DNA of 5,577 bases from Oscillospiraceae bacterium. GTDB taxonomy: Bacteria; Bacillota; Clostridia; Oscillospirales; CAG-272. Position numbers and translations under genes: made by a program. The notes beneath the pieces are model-generated. The model saw only the letters and a list, made by a program, of their open reading frames with translations, ran no database searches and was not told the DNA's origin. The stretch is taken from contig SVQS01000128.1 in NCBI GenBank assembly GCA_015065205.1, positions 1-5,577 on the forward strand, given 5' to 3'. The first letter of the stretch is position 1. The number at the start of each line of letters is the position of its first letter. Shown piece after piece: positions 1 to 4,007 of this stretch.

Positions 1-34
1 TTGTAGGAAGATATTTTTTGAGAATTGAGGTCAT
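1..34 (-). CDS. Start of an unidentified leftward gene (partial)
   Basis: An ATG at 34 reading left begins MTSILKKYLPT and runs off the window edge. It is preceded by an AAAGGA ribosome binding site about 9 nt upstream (44-49) and by a strong promoter at 79-107, which is why I call a gene here from so little sequence. A second ATG at 41 in another frame lies only 2 nt from the same AAAGGA, so it is less likely. The short, basic, partly hydrophobic beginning would fit the N-terminus of a membrane protein, but eleven residues cannot identify a family and no function is proposed. It lies downstream of the UxaC-like gene on the same strand but appears to have its own promoter. Confidence 0.5.
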   Translation of the reverse strand, partial: MTSILKKYLPT

Positions 35-78
35 ATTTCATTATCCTTTCTTTTTACCTATAAGCGTACTCTTATTAT

Positions 79-107
79 ATTATAGCATACGAAAATTGCG
101 TTTGCAA
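79..107 (-). promoter_or_regulatory. Sigma-A promoter for the left-edge gene
   Basis: Reading left, TTGCAA (102-107) is followed after exactly 17 bp by TATAAT (79-84), with a TG one base before the -10 (extended -10, TGCTATAAT). Transcription would start near 72 and give a leader of about 40 nt to the ATG at 34. The -10 is a perfect consensus hexamer, so this should be a strong constitutive-type promoter. Confidence 0.75.
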
Positions 108-122
108 GAGATTTTTTCTCTT
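106..122. repeat. Small inverted repeat touching the -35 box
   Basis: AAGAGA (106-111) and TCTCTT (117-122) form a 6-bp inverted repeat around a five-T centre. It abuts and overlaps by two bases the -35 box of the left-edge promoter, and lies 13 bp past the stop of the UxaC-like gene. It could be a weak transcription end for that gene or a protein-binding site. In the leftward direction no T-run follows, so it is a poor intrinsic terminator for the UxaC-like gene. Confidence 0.3.
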
Positions 123-134
123 TTTTCGCGGATT

Positions 135-1166
135 TTAGATTTTTGTTTTGCCGTTTTGCAACATATCTCTAATATGTGCTTGCGCGTGGGGAGTTTGACG
201 AAGATCGCGAGCCGTTAGAAAGCACAATCTACCAACAGGATAGCGTACTTGCCAAGATTCGATGGTGGACAATAGCTCATTTTGTGTCATTGCAAATTCA
301 TACGGCAGGGCGGCAAGAATTTCGCTCTTGTGAGGCTTTGCACTAAAGTCCAAAAATGTGTGGGCTTCCCTTGCCTCTCTTGTGCTCCAACAGATGCGCG
401 GAAGACCGACACTCTCTTCGGTGTATTCCAAAAGGCTTACGAGGGCGGCAGAATTCCCATTGCATACAAGAGTGAGCAAAAGGTTGTATTTTTGTGCGGC
501 AACACAAAGCTCACGCATAAGCTGACAAGTTAATAGATTGATGACTTCGCTGTCACGTTTAGCAAGTGTCAAGGCGCGATCGACATGATAAATCGAGGGC
601 ATGACGAAATCAAATGTATGTGTCAGGTGCAAAACGATTTTTTTGCATCCCTTTGCAGCAAAGTGAGCGACAGTCTCGGCGATCCGAGCGCTCCACGCAG
701 CGGTGGTTTGGGATTGTGTTTTCAAAAGAAGGTTCGCATCCAGAACGGGCGTAATATTCGCGGGCAGATTATTTGGAAGAACTAAACCATCACAAAGCCA
801 CGCGCCGCTGACAAGATCCTTTGGAGAAATTGGATTTTCGAAAAGGCATTCGCATAGATTTTTCCAAATAGTGGGAGCCGTTTCTTCTGTTGGGAGCTCC
901 TTCAAGTCGAAGTGTTTTTCAAGGACAGATGCGATCCAGTTGCGCGTAGGGTGACCTTTCAAGAGAGGAAGTGCGCGACAAAGAGAGAGAAAGCGGTCAT
1001 AATCCGAGGCGCGCTCCCCTATCATTTCCTCTTTTTGACCGCAAAGGCGCAAGAGAGCGAGGAGCTCATCGCTCCAAAAAAGTTCTATTGGATTTGTGAT
1101 AGCACTTTTTTCAAAATATGTGGACGGCAAAATGCCATAATCCGGCAAAAAGGTATCAAAGGTCAC
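135..1166 (-). CDS. Divergent, shortened UxaC-like (uronate isomerase family) protein, probably non-catalytic
   Basis: The predicted protein has 343 residues. UxaC converts D-glucuronate/D-galacturonate to fructuronate/tagaturonate and is normally about 470 residues. The family link comes from a motif order I recognise from UxaC: ASDYDRF (residues 53-59), a GHPTRNW segment (71-77) where UxaC has a GNPLYHW-like one, LEKHFDL (82-88), APTIW (97-101), VAHFAAKGCK (166-175) matching UxaC's HFAAHGCK, and a C-terminal GRLCFLTARD...HIRDML block (312-336) matching the GMLTDSRSF...EYFRRIL region. The N-terminal HxH metal motif is absent: the aligned segment reads PDYGILPS (9-16). The TDDP segment appears as LPNNLP (130-135), the H-x-G-x-x-R segment as VCNGNSA (234-240), and TDSRS as TARDL. 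About 100 residues are missing in the middle. The GTG start at 1166 is chosen because AAAGGAG lies 9 nt upstream and a promoter sits just before; the open frame continues to 1424 but would overlap the MutS-like gene. The frame is intact, so this is not an obvious pseudogene. Family assignment is from remembered motifs; loss of catalysis is inference. Confidence 0.7.
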   Translation of the reverse strand: MTFDTFLPDYGILPSTYFEKSAITNPIELFWSDELLALLRLCGQKEEMIGERASDYDRFLSLCRALPLLKGHPTRNWIASVLEKHFDLKELPTEETAPTIWKNLCECLFENPISPKDLVSGAWLCDGLVLPNNLPANITPVLDANLLLKTQSQTTAAWSARIAETVAHFAAKGCKKIVLHLTHTFDFVMPSIYHVDRALTLAKRDSEVINLLTCQLMRELCVAAQKYNLLLTLVCNGNSAALVSLLEYTEESVGLPRICWSTREAREAHTFLDFSAKPHKSEILAALPYEFAMTQNELLSTIESWQVRYPVGRLCFLTARDLRQTPHAQAHIRDMLQNGKTKI

Positions 1167-1175
1167 GGCATTTGG

Positions 1176-1182
1176 CTCCTTT
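1176..1182 (-). promoter_or_regulatory. Ribosome binding site fixing the GTG start of the UxaC-like gene
   Basis: AAAGGAG reads leftward here, 9 nt before the GTG at 1166-1164. An ATG one frame over (at 1171) is closer but its frame is not the long one. No in-frame ATG with a comparable site exists in the N-terminal extension up to 1424, which supports the shorter 343-residue product. Confidence 0.65.
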
Positions 1183-1199
1183 CTTTCTTCCTTTATTTT

Positions 1200-1228
1200 A
1201 TTATACAATACCTTGCACGTTTTTTCAA
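1200..1228 (-). promoter_or_regulatory. Sigma-A promoter for the UxaC-like gene
   Basis: Reading left, TTGAAA (1223-1228), a 17-bp spacer and TATAAT (1200-1205) give a near-consensus promoter. The expected start point near 1193 leaves a leader of only about 27 nt before the GTG start at 1166, just enough for the ribosome binding site. The position independently supports the short form of the protein. Confidence 0.75.
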
Positions 1229-1260
1229 TAGCATTTTTTCGTTTTTTTTCTTCCACGGTA

Positions 1261-1289
1261 TAGACGAACCGCAAAAAATATGTTATACT
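1261..1289 (+). promoter_or_regulatory. Extended -10 promoter for the MutS-like gene
   Basis: TATACT (1284-1289) is preceded by TGT, an extended -10 element, and lies 17 bp after TAGACG (1261-1266), a 4/6 match to the -35 consensus. Transcription would start near 1296, only some 27 nt before the ATG at 1323. The two divergent -35 boxes are 32 bp apart, back to back, separated by a T-rich stretch. Confidence 0.65.
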
Positions 1290-1306
1290 ATAGGTAGTTT
1301 TGGAAG

Positions 1307-1312
1307 AAAGGA
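1307..1312 (+). promoter_or_regulatory. Ribosome binding site deciding the MutS-like start
   Basis: AAAGGA lies 10 nt before the in-frame ATG at 1323. A nearer ATG at 1318 is out of frame. The reading frame is open far upstream (to 912), but that part overlaps the opposite gene and has no matching promoter, so 1323 is taken as the start. Confidence 0.6.
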
Positions 1313-1322
1313 TCCTTATGTT

Positions 1323-2930
1323 ATGGATTTTAACACCTTTAGTCTGATATATCCGAATGAGGAGCTTCGCAAAAAGCACGACAGCGGTGAATGTGTTCCG
1401 GATATCGATCTGTTCACCTTGCAAGAGTTGGGGCTTCTTGAGGTCTTTAACCTCAAGAATCGCGATCTATCGGAGTTCTTTACAATGGATGCCGAGGTCA
1501 TTCGCTACCGCATTGCCACCTTTGACGATATGCTTCGTTGCGAGACGCTGACGGATATGTTGAACAAGCTCGTTCCCGTTCTCAACGACATTATGGAGTT
1601 GCGCCGCCTGGAAGCGGATAGCGGAGATACAAACGATTATCTTTCAAGTATCACAGAAATTGAACTTTACGTTTCGAGCGTTAAGGTTCTGCACGAGTGC
1701 TTGACCGAGGTGAAAGGTCAGCTGAAAAGCCCTGCATTCCTTGCACTCTCGGAATTGGTTACCACGCTTGCTGAAAGTACATACTATCGCGAGCTGAATG
1801 AAAAGCTGAACGAGTTGACGCGTCGCGTACGTGAGATCAAGAGTGTAACGGTTGGCGTCAACCTTGATGCACAGCTTCGTCCATCGTCGGCGGGCGTTCT
1901 CTCTATCAATGCAGAACCCTTCAAATCGGGTGACGCTTTGGATAAGATTTTGCGTCTTGACTTTAAAAACGACAGTTACACTTGCATTGCTAATCTTGTC
2001 CCCTTTGGCAAAAAGCAAAGCGAAAATCAAAAAATGGCACTCTCGTTGGCGTTCAACAGTGCCATCAACGATGTTTACCGCTCCTCTTTGCGTTCTTGGA
2101 AGAAGATTGTGCAAACCTACGTTTTGGAAAACACCGAATTTCTTCTGAACCTGATGCCCGAATTCGAATTTTTGGTTAAGGGAACGAATATGCTCCGCGC
2201 GCTCTCTGATAAAGGATGCGTTCTCTCGATTCCCGATATTCGCCCTATGGAAGAGCGCGCGTTTGCGGCAACAGGACTTTACAATCCTTGTGTAGCCCTC
2301 AAAATCGAGGATGAGATTGTTGCAAACGACCTCATTTTTGACGAAAATGCAACTATTTACGTGCTCTCGGGTCCCAACCGCGGCGGTAAATCGGTTATCA
2401 CTTGTGCGATAGGACTTGCTCAAGTAATGATGCAGCTCGGTATGTACGTGCCTGCCGAGAATGCTATCATCTCTCCGGTTGACGGCATATACACGCACTT
2501 CCCTACGGGTGCGGATGATACCATTGATAAGGGACGCCTTGGTGAGGAATGTGCGCGCCTCAGTGAAATCCTCGATTGCGTAACGGCAAATAGCCTTGTG
2601 CTTCTTGATGAATCTCTCTCCTCTACGGGCAGCTATGAGGCTTCTTACATCGCGGCAGAGGTTCTTGGCGGTCTTGCACACGTGGGATGCAGATGTCTCT
2701 TCTCTACTCACTTGCACGAGCTTGCGGCAGAAATTGACAACATCAATGTTCGCTCCAAAGCTTCCGGTGGCGTTGCCATCGACACGCTTGTAGCAGGTAT
2801 TAAAGGCGAAGGAGAACGTTCCTTCAAGATCACTCGCGCAAAGCCCGACGGCAAGAGTTACGCTCGCGATATTGCCGAGAGCTATGGGCTCACCTATGAA
2901 AACATCTTAAAACGGTTTGAAAATGAATAA
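1323..2930 (+). CDS. MutS-family ABC ATPase lacking mismatch-recognition and Smr domains
   Basis: The product is 535 residues. The C-terminal third is a clear MutS-type ATPase: Walker A GPNRGGKS (350-357; canonical MutS has GPNMAGKS), the segment KGRLGEECARLSEI (about 402-415) in the place of the MutS loop before Walker B, Walker B SLVLLDES (424-431, D429/E430), a following SSTGSYEA stretch where MutS has GRGTSTYDG, and the H-loop STHLHEL (460-466, H463). The N-terminal part (about 25-290) is mostly helical and fits the MutS core/lever domains; it includes GVNLDAQLRP, a block typical of such proteins. There is no N-terminal FxE mismatch-reading domain as in MutS1 (about 850 residues) and no C-terminal Smr nuclease domain as in MutS2. 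It probably dimerises and uses ATP to clamp on or move along a DNA or other nucleic-acid structure; the substrate is unknown. It is transcribed alone from its own promoter, ends at a strong terminator, and is divergent from the UxaC-like gene. Family membership is certain; the role is not. Confidence 0.9.
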   Translation: MDFNTFSLIYPNEELRKKHDSGECVPDIDLFTLQELGLLEVFNLKNRDLSEFFTMDAEVIRYRIATFDDMLRCETLTDMLNKLVPVLNDIMELRRLEADSGDTNDYLSSITEIELYVSSVKVLHECLTEVKGQLKSPAFLALSELVTTLAESTYYRELNEKLNELTRRVREIKSVTVGVNLDAQLRPSSAGVLSINAEPFKSGDALDKILRLDFKNDSYTCIANLVPFGKKQSENQKMALSLAFNSAINDVYRSSLRSWKKIVQTYVLENTEFLLNLMPEFEFLVKGTNMLRALSDKGCVLSIPDIRPMEERAFAATGLYNPCVALKIEDEIVANDLIFDENATIYVLSGPNRGGKSVITCAIGLAQVMMQLGMYVPAENAIISPVDGIYTHFPTGADDTIDKGRLGEECARLSEILDCVTANSLVLLDESLSSTGSYEASYIAAEVLGGLAHVGCRCLFSTHLHELAAEIDNINVRSKASGGVAIDTLVAGIKGEGERSFKITRAKPDGKSYARDIAESYGLTYENILKRFENE

Positions 2931-2937
2931 AAACTGA

Positions 2938-2975
2938 GGCTATCTCGAAAAGATAGCCCATTTTTATTATTTTTT
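2938..2975 (+). terminator. Intrinsic terminator of the MutS-like gene
   Basis: GGCTATCT (2938-2945), loop CGAAA, AGATAGCC (2951-2958) make a perfect 8-bp stem starting 8 nt after the stop codon. It is followed by a T-rich tract (2961-2975) interrupted by two A residues. Confidence 0.9.
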
Positions 2976-2986
2976 GCAAAACGCCC

Positions 2987-3015
2987 TTGACAACGCAATT
3001 TATTTGTGATACAAT
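2987..3015 (+). promoter_or_regulatory. Near-consensus promoter for the zinc-ribbon gene
   Basis: A perfect TTGACA (2987-2992), a 17-bp spacer and TACAAT (3010-3015) with an extended TGA before the -10. It starts 12 bp after the T-tract of the preceding terminator. The start point near 3022 gives a leader of about 55 nt with no large secondary structure, so nothing suggests a riboswitch. This is the best -35 in the window and predicts high expression. Confidence 0.85.
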
Positions 3016-3077
3016 ACAATTAAGTGAACGCTTGCGTTTGTCTTTGAACTTTAATTATTGCTTTAGGAGGTTTTTCT

Positions 3078-3350
3078 ATGTCCGGCGGTATTTTGGCTTT
3101 TATCATTCACCTACCCGAGTTACTCTATCATATGTGCGTAGATATTAATGCGGTTGATAAGTGTAAAGAAATCGCAGAGAAACCTTTTGTATGCCCTAAC
3201 TGTGGCGGAGAATTTCACGTAAAGTGGAAACGCCTTTGGTTTAAAAACTGCTATGCGCTTGACGGTGGTTTTTCCAACAAAGCTGTCCTCAAGTGCCCTC
3301 ATTGCAAAGAAAGAGACGCTTGCCGTTGGACAGGTGCGGATAGAATTTGA
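3078..3350 (+). CDS. Small zinc-ribbon-like protein, function unknown
   Basis: The product has 90 residues. It carries two CxxC knuckles, CPNC (39-42) and CPHC (73-76), 30 residues apart, the usual pattern of a four-cysteine zinc ribbon. Between them is a basic, aromatic stretch KWKRLWFKNCY (about 49-59). Further cysteines at 20, 29, 58 and 82 lie outside the pair pattern. The N-terminus (3-20) is hydrophobic, GGILAFIIHLPELLYH, and could be an amphipathic helix or a weak membrane anchor. The start is secure: AGGAGG (3065-3070) lies 7 nt before the ATG. The gene is monocistronic, with its own near-consensus promoter and its own terminator. Metal binding is inferred from the cysteines. I do not recognise the family; nucleic-acid binding or protein-protein contact are both possible. 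Confidence 0.75.
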   Translation: MSGGILAFIIHLPELLYHMCVDINAVDKCKEIAEKPFVCPNCGGEFHVKWKRLWFKNCYALDGGFSNKAVLKCPHCKERDACRWTGADRI

Positions 3351-3364
3351 CAATTTTAGAACAC

Positions 3365-3402
3365 AAAAACTCCGAGAACACAACTGTGTTCTCGGAGTTT
3401 TT
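3365..3402. terminator. Bidirectional terminator between convergent genes
   Basis: CTCCGAGAACAC (3370-3381) and GTGTTCTCGGAG (3386-3397) form a perfect 12-bp stem with a four-base loop, extended by A-runs and T-runs (3365-3369 with 3398-3402) that pair further and give a T-tract on either strand. It ends the zinc-ribbon gene rightward and the TspO-like gene leftward. The latter's TAA stop (3404-3402) overlaps the edge of the structure. Confidence 0.95.
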
Positions 3403-3935
3403 TATGCGCGGAAAAAGACCGCAAAATTGAGGATGAGCATATAAACAAGCCACAATTCATGGAGCAGCAGAAGCATCCCCGCAAACTTGCTAACACGATA
3501 AAAGCAGAGCGTAACACCTGTGCAAAGAATGAGAATGAGGATACTTTCCAAAACGCTCAAAAACAATAGTCCCGCCCCAAAAAAGGTTGGATACCAACAA
3601 AGCTCGAGGACTGCAAGCAAGACGAATAACATTCCGCCCTTGTATTTATCCACCTCACAGCCGTGGGAACGATAGCCAAAAGCAAATCCTGCGGCGCATC
3701 CTACAACAAGGAAAGAAACCGTCCACAATAGCGACATTAACCACGCAGGTGGAACCATATCGTTAACACCTAAGGACATCAGCATGACGTGCGGTGCTCC
3801 TACAAAAAAGCGCACGAGCATTCCGCCAATCATCAGTCCCCCGCCCATCAATATCATCCAAAGCGGATTGGTATGCTCCATTTCCATATTCAGCCACGCA
3901 CTAACCGTCATTCGCCCATATTTTTTCTTATACAA
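3402..3935 (-). CDS. TspO/MBR family membrane protein (divergent)
   Basis: As called it has 177 residues; TspO proteins usually have about 155-170. TspO proteins are five-helix membrane proteins that bind porphyrins and related ligands and act in stress or tetrapyrrole handling. Five hydrophobic helices are visible at about 24-46, 66-88, 100-118, 120-143 and 150-174. Family signatures are VPPAW...LLWTV (61-73), matching the PPxW...VWT segment, CWYPTFFG (113-120), matching the WSPLFFG segment, and LWLVYMLILNFAVF (161-174), matching the final W..FA..LN..I helix. Differences are the Asn before WxPxFF replaced by Glu/Leu/Cys and the usual Pro before the last W missing. The start is uncertain. TTG at 3935 has GGGAGG 9 nt upstream, but ATGs at 3911, 3887 or 3881 give an N-terminus closer to the usual TspO length, and an ATG at 3974 extends the frame. 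It lies downstream of the PBP gene on the same strand and converges with the zinc-ribbon gene. Confidence 0.75.
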   Translation of the reverse strand: MYKKKYGRMTVSAWLNMEMEHTNPLWMILMGGGLMIGGMLVRFFVGAPHVMLMSLGVNDMVPPAWLMSLLWTVSFLVVGCAAGFAFGYRSHGCEVDKYKGGMLFVLLAVLELCWYPTFFGAGLLFLSVLESILILILCTGVTLCFYRVSKFAGMLLLLHELWLVYMLILNFAVFFRA

Positions 3936-3966
3936 AAAACAGCACCTCCCGAAAGATGCTGTTTTT
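3935..3966 (-). terminator. Hairpin with T-tract between PBP and TspO-like genes
   Basis: In leftward RNA, CAGCATCTT (3961-3953) pairs with GGGAGGTGCTG-side bases (about 3948-3940), giving a 9-bp stem with two G-U pairs. It is flanked by A/T pairs (3962-3966 with 3935-3939) and followed by six T residues. The G-U pairs would be mismatches in rightward RNA, so the leftward strand is the likely functional one. It can end PBP transcription, yet its 3' arm contains the GGGAGG that is the best ribosome binding site for the TspO-like gene. Confidence 0.65.
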
Positions 3967-3970
3967 GTGT

Positions 3971-4004
3971 GCATCTCTCCCTAAAACCTATGAGGGAGAG
4001 ATGC
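3971..4004. repeat. 12-bp perfect inverted repeat just after the PBP stop
   Basis: GCATCTCTCCCT (3971-3982) and AGGGAGAGATGC (3993-4004) form a perfect 12-bp stem with a 10-base loop, starting 3 nt beyond the PBP stop codon. The T-run lies on the rightward side (4005-4009), so in the leftward direction of the genes it is a stable 3'-end hairpin without a terminator tract. It may protect the PBP mRNA end or block antisense transcription. Confidence 0.7.
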
Positions 4005-4007
4005 TTT

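Noticed and set aside
912..1322. Upstream extension of the MutS-like reading frame
   Set aside because: It is antisense to the UxaC-like gene, has no start signal, and crosses the MutS-like promoter. The ATG at 1323 with AAAGGA is the better start.
1167..1424. N-terminal extension of the UxaC-like frame to an ATG at 1424
   Set aside because: It would overlap the first 100 bp of the MutS-like gene and run through both divergent promoters. Its translation is lysine-rich and unlike the family, and the GTG at 1166 has a good ribosome binding site.
1644..2717. 357-residue open frame on the minus strand inside the MutS-like gene
   Set aside because: It is wholly antisense to a gene with clear ATPase motifs, has no promoter or ribosome binding site, and its translation is basic and shows no recognisable family. 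It is a shadow frame.
3020..3077. Possible riboswitch or structured leader before the zinc-ribbon gene
   Set aside because: The leader is only about 55 nt and shows nothing beyond a 4-bp AACG/CGTT pairing. It is too small and too weak for a known riboswitch.
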